Of a stretch of 64,000 nucleotides of DNA, positions 9,322 through 17,578 are shown in pieces. Under the pieces are notes generated by a model, which worked only from the letters and a program-made list of their open reading frames with translations, had not been told where the DNA came from and ran no database searches. Origin of the DNA: QFOX01 sp044237845 (GTDB lineage Bacteria; Pseudomonadota; Alphaproteobacteria; Rickettsiales; UBA3002); assembly GCA_044237845.1 (NCBI GenBank), contig JBIIEL010000006.1, positions 1 through 64,000 of the forward strand, in the 5' to 3' direction. Numbering within the stretch: position 1 is the first letter of the stretch; the number at the start of each line of letters is the position of its first letter. The position numbers and the translations under genes were made by a program.

Positions 9322-10445
9322 GGCACCTCCGCGATGCGTAGCTGTTTCAGCACCACGATCAGCCTCTCCACCTGCGCATCCGTATGTGCGGCGGAGAAGG
9401 TAAGCCGCAGACGCGCCGTGCCCGGAGGCACCGTGGGAGGACGAATCGCCACCGCCAGAATGCCCTGCGCCTTCAGCGCCTCACCTGCAGCCAATGCCGC
9501 AGTTTCCTTGCCCAACATCAGCGGCACAATCGCACTCCCCATGAAGGGAATAGCAAGCGCATCACAGACACGCTTTGCCAGCATCAGAGACCGTGTACCA
9601 CGCTCTGGCTCACGCGTCATCACCTGCAACGACGCTAATGCTGCTGCACAAGCGGAGGGCGGCAATCCGGTCGAAAACAATATGCTGCGCGCGCGCGTCA
9701 CAAGCATATCCAACACTGCGCGTTTGGCGACGACATAGCCACCATAACTACCTGCGGATTTGGAAAGTGTGCCCATCCAGACATCCACCTCCGCATGCGA
9801 TTCCACCATGCCAAGCCCGTGGGCATCATCCACCATCAGCCAACTATCCCGGGCCTTCGCGAGCGCCGAGAGTTCCGCAAGCGGCGCAACATCACCATCC
9901 ATGCTATAGACATGATCAACTAGAATCAGCGCATTGGTGTATTGCCCGCGATGCTCCGCCAGCAATGTGTTGAGATGCGCGGCATCGTTATGACGAAAGC
10001 GCTTGAGTGTCGCACCGGAAAGCTGCGCACCATCCAGCAAACAAGCATGCACCAGCTTATCCGCAAAAATAATGTCGCCACGCCCTACGAGCGCCGGAAT
10101 CACACCGATATTCGTGAGATAGCCACTACCGAACACCAGCGCCGCTTCTGCCTGCTTACTGCGTGCCAAAGCGTCCTCAAGCGCGGCGTAAAGGGGGTGA
10201 TTACCTGTGACAAGGCGCGACGCCCCCGCCCCCGCACCATAGCGCTTGAGTGCCGCTTCGGCCGCTGCCAACACTTCCGGATGATTCGCAAGGCCGAGAT
10301 AATCATTGCCAGAAAAAGAGAGATATTCCGTGCCATTCTGCACCACGCACACACCATCCACCGCCGTTTCCCTGAGGATACGCCGCTGATTAGTCTCGCT
10401 AAGCGCGCGCAATTGCTGCTGGCAATAATCTTCGAGCTTCGTCAT
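9309..10445 (-). CDS. bioF: 8-amino-7-oxononanoate synthase BioF
   Basis: A 378-residue PLP enzyme that condenses pimeloyl-ACP with alanine to give KAPA. Visible features are SFSGNDYLGLANHPEV near residue 44, the AGASRLVTGNHPLYAALE block, DDAHGLGM, and the active-site region GTLSKSAGSYGGYV, where the Schiff-base Lys is at about 229. It is the first gene of the leftward biotin arm and is separated from divergent bioB by 90 bp. Confidence 0.95.
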   Translation of the reverse strand: MTKLEDYCQQQLRALSETNQRRILRETAVDGVCVVQNGTEYLSFSGNDYLGLANHPEVLAAAEAALKRYGAGAGASRLVTGNHPLYAALEDALARSKQAEAALVFGSGYLTNIGVIPALVGRGDIIFADKLVHACLLDGAQLSGATLKRFRHNDAAHLNTLLAEHRGQYTNALILVDHVYSMDGDVAPLAELSALAKARDSWLMVDDAHGLGMVESHAEVDVWMGTLSKSAGSYGGYVVAKRAVLDMLVTRARSILFSTGLPPSACAAALASLQVMTREPERGTRSLMLAKRVCDALAIPFMGSAIVPLMLGKETAALAAGEALKAQGILAVAIRPPTVPPGTARLRLTFSAAHTDAQVERLIVVLKQLRIAEVPCAA

Positions 10446-10535
10446 GAGGTGTTATTTTTCCTTTGCGAGCCTTGGTCTGGTCAAGTATGAAGAGAGCCGT
10501 TTTTGCCATAAATCACCTCACGAGGCGAGTAATAA
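10446..10535. promoter_or_regulatory. Divergent promoter region between bioF and bioB
   Basis: This 90-bp region must drive both biotin arms. I see no BioR-type TTATCTATAA and no BirA-type TTGTAAACC/GGTTTACAA palindrome. The only symmetric feature is an imperfect pair: GAGGTGTTATTT (10446-10457) beside the bioF start and AAATCACCTC (10510-10519) upstream of bioB. The bioB ribosome site is probably GAGGCGAG at 10522-10529. No clear sigma-70 boxes can be assigned. Confidence 0.45.
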
Positions 10536-11510
10536 ATGACCACAACACGCCATAATTGGAGCAAGAGCGAGGTTGAAGCCCTCTTCGCCTTGCCGATCAA
10601 CGAGCTGCTGTTTCAGGCCGCCACTGTTCACCGCGCACATTTTGACCCGTCGGAAGTGCAAGTGTCGCAGCTTTGCTCGATCAAAACCGGCGGCTGCCCA
10701 GAGGATTGTAATTATTGCTCGCAAAGCGCCAAGTTCGACACGCCCGTCAAGGCAACAAAGCTAATGGAAGTAGAAAAGGTTCTGGCGGATGCACGAAAAG
10801 CGAAAGAAGCTGGTGCGAGCCGCTTCTGCATGGGCGCGGCGTGGCGCAACCCCAAAGAACGCGACATGCCCGCAGTGACGGAGATGATCCGCGAAGTGAA
10901 AGCCATGGGGCTTGAGACCTGTGCCACGCTTGGCATGCTGACGCCTTCGCAAGCCGCAGCGCTGAAAGAAGCCGGGCTTGATTATTACAACCACAACCTC
11001 GACACCTCGGAAGAATTTTACTCCGAGATCATCACCACCCGCACCTATCAGGATCGCCTCGATACCCTCGCCAACGTGCGCGACGCGGGGATGAAAACCT
11101 GCTGCGGCGGCATCATGGGCATGGGCGAGACCCGTGCTGACCGCGCTTCACTGCTGGTGACGCTCGCCAACCTCCCCATCCACCCGGACAGCGTGCCGAT
11201 TAACCTGCTCATCCCGGCAGATGGTACACCGCTCGCGGGGAATCCGCGCATCGACGGTATCGAATTCGTTCGCACGATTGCGGTGGCACGCATCATGATG
11301 CCCAAATCCATGGTACGCCTCTCCGCCGGGCGCGAGGGCATGAGCGACGAATTACAAGCCATGTGCTTCTTTGCGGGCGCAAACTCCATTTTCGTTGGCG
11401 AAAAACTGCTGACGGCAGCGAATCCCGACCATAATGAGGATGCGGCACTGTTCACCAAGCTTGGCCTGCGCCCCATGCCGCTCACCACCGCGAGCGCTAA
11501 AGCGGCCTGA
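10536..11510 (+). CDS. bioB: Biotin synthase BioB
   Basis: A 324-residue radical-SAM enzyme that inserts sulfur into dethiobiotin. The radical-SAM motif CPEDCNYC gives C54, C58 and C61. Other BioB blocks are present: YYNHNLDTS, the CCGGIMGMGET segment, and RLSAGRE with the Arg that binds the [2Fe-2S] cluster. It starts the rightward biotin arm, and its TGA overlaps the bioA ATG (TGATG). Confidence 0.96.
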   Translation: MTTTRHNWSKSEVEALFALPINELLFQAATVHRAHFDPSEVQVSQLCSIKTGGCPEDCNYCSQSAKFDTPVKATKLMEVEKVLADARKAKEAGASRFCMGAAWRNPKERDMPAVTEMIREVKAMGLETCATLGMLTPSQAAALKEAGLDYYNHNLDTSEEFYSEIITTRTYQDRLDTLANVRDAGMKTCCGGIMGMGETRADRASLLVTLANLPIHPDSVPINLLIPADGTPLAGNPRIDGIEFVRTIAVARIMMPKSMVRLSAGREGMSDELQAMCFFAGANSIFVGEKLLTAANPDHNEDAALFTKLGLRPMPLTTASAKAA

Positions 11511-12775
11511 TGAGCGATCAACCATCATGGTTCACCGAAGGCTGGCCGCATATATGGCTGCCCTATGCGCAGATGAAAACCGTGCTGCCGCCCCTGCCCG
11601 TCATCGGTGCGGAGGGATGTAAAATCAAACTCGCCGATGGGCGCGAACTGGTCGATGGCATCGCAAGTTGGTGGAGCATGTGCCACGGCTATCAGCACCC
11701 GCATATCGTCAAAGCAATTCAGGAACAGGCGGGCATGCTCAGCCATGTGATGTTCGCCGGGCTGGCGCACGAACCTGCTTACACCCTCGCCGCACGGCTG
11801 TGCAAAACGGTGGGCATGGGCATGGAGCGCGTGTTTTTTGCCGAATCCGGCTCGGTCGCGGTGGAGGTGGCACTCAAAATGGCGCTGCAATACTGGCGCA
11901 ACAAGGGTGAAACAAAACGCACCAAATTCATCACCTTCAACCATGGCTATCACGGCGACACGCTGGGCGCGATGTCGGTCTCCGCGCGCAGCCATTTCAA
12001 CGCCGCCTATGACACGATTACGCTACGCAACTACGCGCTCGATATTCCGCACGACGAATACAGCTTCGCCGAATTCGCCGATACGCTGGCTGCGATTCGC
12101 GGGCAAGTCGCTGCACTCATTATTGAACCGCTGGTGCAGGGCGCGGGCGGCTTGCGCTTTTACTCCGCCGATATCCTCTCCGAAATTCGTCGCGTCTGCC
12201 GCGAGCAGGATATTCTGTTTATTGCGGATGAAATCGCTACCGGCTTCGCGCGCACGGGCAGCCTATTCGCCTGCCATGAAGCGGCGATTGAACCAGATAT
12301 TCTCTGCCTCGGCAAAGCGCTGACGGGTGGTCATATGCCACTCGCCGCCACGCTCACCAACGCCAGAATTTTTGATGCGTTTTTGAGCGACGATGCCGAC
12401 AAAGCCCTCATGCACGGCCCCACCTTCATGGCACACCCGCTGGGCTGTGCGGCAGCAAATGCCTCGCTCGACCTGTTCGCGCGCGAGCCACGCATCGCGC
12501 AGGTGGAAACAATAGAGGCTGCACTATGGGAGGGGCTTCGCGCATTCAAATCGCATGACGATGTCGCAGACGTGCGTGTCAAAGGCGCGATTGGGGTGAT
12601 TGAATTCAAAGAAGGCGCCGTGAACGCCGAGCGCATCCGCAGCATGTGCGCCGAGAGCGTGAAGCACGGCGCATGGCTCCGCCCGTTCGATAATGTGCTT
12701 TACCTCATGCCCCCACTCACGATCAGCGAGGCTGAGCTTGACGTACTGTTTGGGGCAATTCGGATAACTAGTTAA
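11510..12775 (+). CDS. bioA: Adenosylmethionine-8-amino-7-oxononanoate aminotransferase BioA
   Basis: A 421-residue class-III aminotransferase that turns KAPA into DAPA with SAM as amino donor. Typical BioA features are HIWLPYAQMK at the N-terminus, DGIASWWSMCHGY (BioA-type substrate loop), FAESGSVAVEVALKMALQYW, FIADEIATGFARTG and CLGKALTGGHMPLAAT with the Schiff-base Lys. Together with the leftward arm it makes the pathway from malonyl-ACP to biotin complete. The stop overlaps the convergent unknown gene by 8 bp. Confidence 0.95.
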   Translation: MSDQPSWFTEGWPHIWLPYAQMKTVLPPLPVIGAEGCKIKLADGRELVDGIASWWSMCHGYQHPHIVKAIQEQAGMLSHVMFAGLAHEPAYTLAARLCKTVGMGMERVFFAESGSVAVEVALKMALQYWRNKGETKRTKFITFNHGYHGDTLGAMSVSARSHFNAAYDTITLRNYALDIPHDEYSFAEFADTLAAIRGQVAALIIEPLVQGAGGLRFYSADILSEIRRVCREQDILFIADEIATGFARTGSLFACHEAAIEPDILCLGKALTGGHMPLAATLTNARIFDAFLSDDADKALMHGPTFMAHPLGCAAANASLDLFAREPRIAQVETIEAALWEGLRAFKSHDDVADVRVKGAIGVIEFKEGAVNAERIRSMCAESVKHGAWLRPFDNVLYLMPPLTISEAELDVLFGAIRITS

Positions 12776-13391
12776 AATTCGGATGTGGCCAATGAGATTG
12801 TTCGCTCCGAGGAGTTCCATTCCGGTAGTGCCAAATTAAATAATCTCTGAACAGGCATAAATTCATTCCAAATCTTTTTCCGCGGTGAGTCGACTCATAA
12901 CTATCTTCTGCATATTCATCGAATTCTTCGACGGTCAAGCCATTAGCCAACATGTGCGATTTTTTCCATTTGCCTCTACTCATCGGTGAAAGCTTGCGAT
13001 TACGCTGATACTCACCAAATTCTTCGTGAGTTAACTCAGCATCAGTGAATAATTCGCGCTTCGGATGATTGCGTCGTTGACGTTGTGTCGAAACAATTGA
13101 TGTATTGGCAAGCTGTAAGTCGCCAACACGATAATGCTGAAGCAGCTCATCTTTAAAATCACACATGGCCTTATTATAAGACTCACCATAACTGGGATAG
13201 CGCTTCTCAAATTCTTCAAACTCAGCAATTGTAACACCGACAGGAAGCATTATTTTATCTTTGGTTAAATCCTCCGGCTTGGCCACTTCCATGCCGTCGA
13301 AGAATTCTTCCAGATTTGACGATCCAGCCGATGCATTTTCTGAGATTACCAACAAACCCAGACACAATAACAGGGTCAGAAAGCGTAGCAT
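12768..13391 (-). CDS. Secreted protein with internal repeats, unknown function
   Basis: A 207-residue protein with a signal peptide (MLRFLTLLLCLGLLVISENASA, likely cleavage near residue 22). The mature part has an internal duplication: residues 49-91 (LPVGVTIAEFEEFEKR..., ending DELLQHYRVG) align with 148-192 (LANGLTVEEFDEYAED..., ending DYLIWHYRNG), including one Cys in each copy (C77, C179). A third, degenerate copy of the TxEEFxEY helix is at about 119-130. I know no named family. It starts 3 nt after the rpoZ stop, so it is probably co-transcribed with rpoZ. Confidence 0.75.
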   Translation of the reverse strand: MLRFLTLLLCLGLLVISENASAGSSNLEEFFDGMEVAKPEDLTKDKIMLPVGVTIAEFEEFEKRYPSYGESYNKAMCDFKDELLQHYRVGDLQLANTSIVSTQRQRRNHPKRELFTDAELTHEEFGEYQRNRKLSPMSRGKWKKSHMLANGLTVEEFDEYAEDSYESTHRGKRFGMNLCLFRDYLIWHYRNGTPRSEQSHWPHPNFN

Positions 13392-13394
13392 ACG

Positions 13395-13781
13395 CTAGTC
13401 TTCAACTTCGATATTCTCTTCCACGAAGCTCATGCCCGCTTGGCCTTGCTCGACATAGGACTGCGTTTCGGCAATCGCGTGGTGCATTTCGTCGTGGCCG
13501 AGGCTGTAGCTCGCGTGATTCTCTTCTTCCTCGATACGATCGTTCGGATCGAAGCCCGCTTTTTTCTGGAAATTGCTGATGATTTCTTCGTTCACCAGTT
13601 TCACATCGATGGTTTTGTCAGCGATTTCGCGCAGGGAAACAACCGCGTCCTTGTCGTTATCACGGTCGATTGTCAGCGGCATACCTGAGGAAATCTGCTT
13701 CGCACGCTGCGCGGCAGTGACCACCAAATCAAAGCGGTTTGGAACGATTTGGATGCAATCTTCAACGGTGACGCGTGCCAT
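13395..13781 (-). CDS. rpoZ: RNA polymerase omega subunit RpoZ
   Basis: A 128-residue omega subunit that assists beta' folding and assembly of RNA polymerase. The N-terminus MARVTVEDCIQIVPNRFDLVVTAAQRAKQI is the family signature, and KDAVVSLREIAD matches the second conserved helix. The acidic C-terminal extension (residues 85-128) is typical of Alphaproteobacteria. The usual downstream neighbour, a relA/spoT gene, is absent; a secreted repeat protein follows. Confidence 0.94.
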   Translation of the reverse strand: MARVTVEDCIQIVPNRFDLVVTAAQRAKQISSGMPLTIDRDNDKDAVVSLREIADKTIDVKLVNEEIISNFQKKAGFDPNDRIEEEENHASYSLGHDEMHHAIAETQSYVEQGQAGMSFVEENIEVED

Positions 13782-13878
13782 GGAGGCTCCTGATAAAGCG
13801 AGGTTAAGGACTAAGGATAGGGGCTATTAGAAGAAAACATTGCGGTTTGCAAGCAAAACTCTTAAGGAGTTTACCCCT

Positions 13879-14832
13879 ATGGCCGAGCATTTGAACATCC
13901 CCCAACCTGCTGACAAAAAACTGCCGAAACCCGACTGGATCCGCGTGAGAGCGCCGCAATCGCAGGGGTTTATGGATACGCACGCGCTGATGCGTAAAAA
14001 CAAGCTGAACACCGTGTGCGAGGAAGCCGCCTGCCCCAATATCGGCGAATGCTGGAGCAAAGGCCACGCCACGGTGATGATTCTCGGCTCCACCTGCACC
14101 CGCGCCTGCGCCTTTTGTAACATCGCGACCGGCGTGCCGGATAAGCTCGACCCGCATGAGCCGCATAACCTCGCAGAAGCCGTTGGCAAACTCGGTCTCA
14201 AACATGTAGTGATTACGAGTGTCGACCGCGACGATCTTGATGATGGTGGCGCCGCGCATTTCGCACAATGCATCGAATATATCCGTACCACCGCGCCGGA
14301 TACGACGGTTGAGGTGCTAACGCCGGATTTTCTGCGCAAGGAGCACGCGATCCCCGTCATCGCCCATGCGCGGCCGGATGTGTTTAACCACAACATCGAA
14401 ACCGTGCCCTCGCTCTATAAGCGTGTGCGGCCGGGCGCGCGTTATTTCAACTCGCTGCACCTGCTCAAGAAGGTGAAGGAGCTGGAGCCGGGTGTGTTCA
14501 CTAAATCCGGCATCATGGTCGGCCTTGGCGAGACGGACGACGAAGTGCTGCAGGTGATGGATGATCTACGCGCGGCGGATGTCGATTTCATGACCATCGG
14601 CCAATATTTACAACCAACGCCAAACCACGCACCGATCGACCGCTACGTCACGCCCGACCAGTTCCGCTATTACGAACGCGTGGCCTATACCAAGGGTTTC
14701 CTGATGGTTTCAAGCTCGCCGCTCACCCGCTCCAGCTACCATGCGGATGCCGATTTCGTGCGCATGCGCGACGCGCGGAATGCCAAACTCGCTGAACAGG
14801 CTGCGCCTGAAGCAGCGAATGATAATCGGTAA
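13879..14832 (+). CDS. lipA: Lipoyl synthase LipA
   Basis: A 317-residue radical-SAM enzyme that inserts two sulfurs into octanoyl groups of E2 and H proteins. The auxiliary-cluster cysteines are C47, C52 and C58 (CEEAACPNIGEC), and the radical-SAM cysteines C73, C77 and C80 (CTRACAFC). The C-terminal RSSYHAD Ser motif is present. The ATG at 13879 has AAGGAG 9 nt upstream; the open frame reaches 13840 but without a better site. The stop overlaps the next gene (TAATG). Confidence 0.96.
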   Translation: MAEHLNIPQPADKKLPKPDWIRVRAPQSQGFMDTHALMRKNKLNTVCEEAACPNIGECWSKGHATVMILGSTCTRACAFCNIATGVPDKLDPHEPHNLAEAVGKLGLKHVVITSVDRDDLDDGGAAHFAQCIEYIRTTAPDTTVEVLTPDFLRKEHAIPVIAHARPDVFNHNIETVPSLYKRVRPGARYFNSLHLLKKVKELEPGVFTKSGIMVGLGETDDEVLQVMDDLRAADVDFMTIGQYLQPTPNHAPIDRYVTPDQFRYYERVAYTKGFLMVSSSPLTRSSYHADADFVRMRDARNAKLAEQAAPEAANDNR

Positions 14833-15290
14833 TGCCCTCCTTCTCCGAAACCCGCGTTCTCCCTTACTCCCCACAGCAGCTATTTGCGCTGGTGGTGGAT
14901 ATTGAAAAATACCCGGAGTTTCTGCCCTGGTGCCGCGCCGCGCGGGTGGTCTCGCGTGAGGCGGATGGTAGCTTTCTGGGTGAGCTGATAATCAGCTTCA
15001 ATCACCTCACCGAACGCTATACCTCGCGCGTGACCGGCGTGCCGCCGGAAGCGAATAAAGCAGGAATTATTGAAGTAGCGCTCGTGAGTGGCCCCTTCTC
15101 TCACCTCAGTAACCACTGGCGATTTGTACCACATACGAATGGCACCGAGCTGCATTTTGCCGTAGACTTCGCCTTCAAATCGAAGTTACTCAACAGCCTG
15201 ATGGGCGGCGTATTCACCCGCGCGAGCGAAAAAATGGTCGCCGCCTTCACCACCCGCGCCGAGGCGCTTTATGGAAAGCCAACCGCATGA
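14832..15290 (+). CDS. RatA/COQ10-family START-like protein
   Basis: A 152-residue SRPBCC/START-fold protein, annotated in this class as coenzyme-Q-binding COQ10 homolog or RatA-type. Signature segments are RVLPYSPQQLFALVVDIEKYPEFLPWCRAARV and the closing FTRASEKMVAAFTTRAEALYG. It overlaps lipA by 1 nt and the next gene by 4 nt, a gene order common in Alphaproteobacteria. The role is probably ubiquinone binding or delivery; there is no partner gene to support a toxin role. Confidence 0.85.
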   Translation: MPSFSETRVLPYSPQQLFALVVDIEKYPEFLPWCRAARVVSREADGSFLGELIISFNHLTERYTSRVTGVPPEANKAGIIEVALVSGPFSHLSNHWRFVPHTNGTELHFAVDFAFKSKLLNSLMGGVFTRASEKMVAAFTTRAEALYGKPTA

Positions 15291-15640
15291 ATAGCCCCCA
15301 TCCACGCTGGTTTACCGATGTGCGCCGCGCGATTGCTCTTGCGGCACTCATCATCGCCCTGTCGTTGGCCATGGGCACCGTTGGCTACCATCTGCTCGGT
15401 CATTTACTGTGGGTCGATGCGCTGCTCGAAGCATCCATGATCCTGGGCGGAATGGGTCCCGTGGCGCCGATGACGAATGACGCGGTGAAGATGTTTGCCT
15501 CGTTCTACGCGCTCTATAGCGGGCTGGTGATTCTCTCGACCACAGGCATGTTGCTCGCACCGTGGCTGCATAAGCTGGTGTACCACACCCATCGTCAGGC
15601 TCGCCGAGACGCGGAAGATGAAGAAAAAACGAAGTTATAG
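15287..15640 (+). CDS. Small two-helix membrane protein, unknown function
   Basis: A 117-residue protein with two clear membrane helices (about residues 14-36 and 68-93). Between them sits GGMGPVAPMTNDAVKMFASFYALYSGL, which recalls the pore-helix layout of uncharacterised proteobacterial two-helix channel-like proteins. The C-terminal tail is highly charged. The start overlaps the upstream gene by 4 nt, and the stop overlaps the convergent corA remnant by 6 nt. Confidence 0.7.
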   Translation: MNSPHPRWFTDVRRAIALAALIIALSLAMGTVGYHLLGHLLWVDALLEASMILGGMGPVAPMTNDAVKMFASFYALYSGLVILSTTGMLLAPWLHKLVYHTHRQARRDAEDEEKTKL

Positions 15641-16612
15641 CAATTTGCGCTGGCGCAGATAAGCCATCGGTAAAATCGCAGCGATGAGCATAATTCCAAG
15701 CGCGATCGGGTAGCCCCATTGCCACTCTAATTCCGGCATCAACTTAAAATTCATTCCATAAACCCCCGCGACCAAGGTCGGCGGCATAAAGATAAGCGAT
15801 GCCACCGAAAGCACTCGGAAGAAGCCGTTCTGCTCGATACTGATCATTCCCAGCGTGGCATCCAGCAGAAAATTCACCCGCCCTGCGAGATGATTGCCAT
15901 GGTCGCTCAAACCCGCGATGTCGCGGACAATAGAAGTCGCATGAGGCTCATGCACCACCCCCGAAAATTGGGCATGATGCCCGGCAAACACCACCGCCCG
16001 GCTGAAGGTCGTCAGACTCTCGTGAATTTTTGCGGTGATGTCGCCACAGCGGCCAATCCATTCCAGAATGGCCTAATAATCCGTTGCCGGCGCACGCTCA
16101 CCCTGCTCACGATGCCTGAAAATAGTACGCGTGATGCGGTCAATATCGCGCTCTACACGCTCCAAAATATCCGCTTGGCGGTTGATGATCGACTCAATCA
16201 TCATCAGGAATATTGAAGGCCCATCAAGATTCATCGGCGCTATTTTCTGGAAATGGGTGCTGAAACGGCGGAACGAAGTGGTATCGAGATAGCGTACAGT
16301 AAAGAGCATCTTTTCAGTCACGATGAAGGTCACCGCGTGGGTCTGAGGCTCGCCACTATCGACCTTGGTTAGCATAGTTGACGTCATGAACAGTGCGCCC
16401 TTTTCCTCGTAGAGGCGGTTCGAGACCTCAATCTCGTTCATTTCCTCGCGGGTGGGGATGGGAATACCGAGCAGCTTTTCCGCTGCACGCTCTTCCTCCG
16501 ACGTCGGCTTCAGCAAATCTATCCACAAAATTGCCGATGGTAGCGTCATTTCCGGCGACCATGGCAAACTAAGGATATGACCGTTCTCTTCAAAATAAAT
16601 TTGCATCGGCAT
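15635..16612 (-). pseudogene. corA: CorA-family magnesium transporter interrupted by one in-frame TAG
   Basis: Both halves of a 325-residue CorA read in the same frame, separated only by a TAG at 16073-16075 (codon 180). The upstream part (MPMQIYFEENG..., residues 1-179) is the cytoplasmic domain. The reading continues without a shift into AILEWIGRCGDITAKIHES, then the C-terminal helices with the intact selectivity motif YGMNF and a basic tail. A single CAG-to-TAG change would explain it. TAG is a normal stop in this genome (tsaB, the 6009 lipoprotein, msrB), so recoding is unlikely. The sequence has no other decay, so the mutation is recent, or it is a sequencing error, or it depends on suppression. 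Confidence 0.88.
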
Positions 16613-16689
16613 TCTCCTCGCGGCATCGCGTATGAAATAGCTATCCTTGAAGCGCGAAATACTGTCACTATTTATCTGAGGGAGCCCCT

Positions 16690-17115
16690 ATGTCAGACGA
16701 TAAAAAACAATTACCCGCAGAACAATGGCAACAGAAACTATCGCCAGAGCAGTTTTGTGTGTTGCGCGAAGCGGGAACCGAGCGCCCCTTCAGTAGCCCG
16801 CTCAACGATATCAAAGAAGCCGGCACTTTTGTGTGCGCAGGATGCGATGCGCCCCTGTTCCCCTCGAGCGTAAAATTCGACAGTGGCACCGGCTGGCCAA
16901 GCTTTTACGACGCGCTCCCCGGCAGCATCGAAACGCGTGTGGATAACGCACACGGAATGACGCACACCGAATATCACTGCGCACGATGTGGCGGGCATCA
17001 AGGCCATGTCTTCCGCGACAGCCCTACTCCCACCGGACTGCGTTACTGCAATAATGGTATTGCACTACGCTTTGAACCCGCGAGGATGGTGCCTCACAGC
17101 AACAGTTGTGAATAG
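16690..17115 (+). CDS. msrB: Peptide-methionine (R)-S-oxide reductase MsrB
   Basis: A 141-residue MsrB that repairs methionine-R-sulfoxide in proteins. Catalytic Cys120 lies in GLRYCNNGIALRF. The zinc site is complete (C49, C52, C97, C100 in CAGC and CARC). The GTGWPSFYDAL block is conserved. There is no signal peptide, so it acts in the cytoplasm. It is preceded by a GGGAG ribosome site and is divergent from corA. Confidence 0.95.
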   Translation: MSDDKKQLPAEQWQQKLSPEQFCVLREAGTERPFSSPLNDIKEAGTFVCAGCDAPLFPSSVKFDSGTGWPSFYDALPGSIETRVDNAHGMTHTEYHCARCGGHQGHVFRDSPTPTGLRYCNNGIALRFEPARMVPHSNSCE

Positions 17116-17184
17116 GATAAAACAAAATACATAGATTCAACGGCTTGCCAGACAAGACTGCTGTATATGCAGGTGTAGAAATGC

Positions 17185-17200
17185 TAGACTTATAAGTCTA
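17185..17200. promoter_or_regulatory. Perfect 16-bp palindrome upstream of the ftsB-like gene
   Basis: TAGACTTATAAGTCTA is a perfect palindrome 55 nt upstream of the likely ftsB start, in an otherwise plain 139-bp intergenic region. It could be an operator for a dimeric regulator, but I do not recognise the site, and no regulator gene is adjacent. Confidence 0.4.
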
Positions 17201-17254
17201 AATAACAGGATTGGGGGCTCTGACCCTCGACGTTACGTGATGGAGTGGCGCGCC

Positions 17255-17572
17255 ATGCTGGTGCGAATAACAAAACAGTCCAAGTCTCCCACCCGTGTGA
17301 TTCAGCCGCTGATGTGGCTGTTACTGACGTTCTATATCGGCTATCACGCTCTGCATGGCGAGCGCGGACTTTACGCATTGATGCGTGAACGTCATGAGTT
17401 AGCGGCCCTCAAAACAGAATATCAATCAACCAAAACAGATCGAGAAAAAACCGAGATCCGTGTCACTCATCTACGTGATGAATCGCTTGACCGGGACTTG
17501 CTAGACGAGCAAATGCGCCGTATGATGGGCATGATGAAGAAAAATGAAGTGATGCTGCTCGACGAAGAATAG
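17255..17572 (+). CDS. FtsB/DivIC-type septum formation initiator
   Basis: A 105-residue bitopic protein: a basic N-terminus, one membrane helix at about residues 17-37 (LMWLLLTFYIGYHALHG), then a coiled coil (residues 42-90), the plan of FtsB/DivIC divisome proteins. The block FYIGYHALHGERGLYAL is typical of the alphaproteobacterial form. I chose the ATG at 17255 because GGAG lies 9 nt upstream; an ATG at 17240 and a GTG at 17237 are in frame but lack a site. FtsB normally follows eno in many relatives; here it is isolated. Confidence 0.82.
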   Translation: MLVRITKQSKSPTRVIQPLMWLLLTFYIGYHALHGERGLYALMRERHELAALKTEYQSTKTDREKTEIRVTHLRDESLDRDLLDEQMRRMMGMMKKNEVMLLDEE

Positions 17573-17578
17573 TCGTAA

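Noticed and set aside
14832..15290. RatA as toxin of a toxin-antitoxin pair
   Set aside because: The neighbour is lipA, and the next gene is a two-helix membrane protein, not an RatB-type antitoxin. The COQ10/START role fits better.
16073..16075. TAG as a recoded sense codon
   Set aside because: tsaB, the lipoprotein at 6009, msrB, ihfB, serA and others end normally at TAG, so a genome-wide reassignment does not fit.
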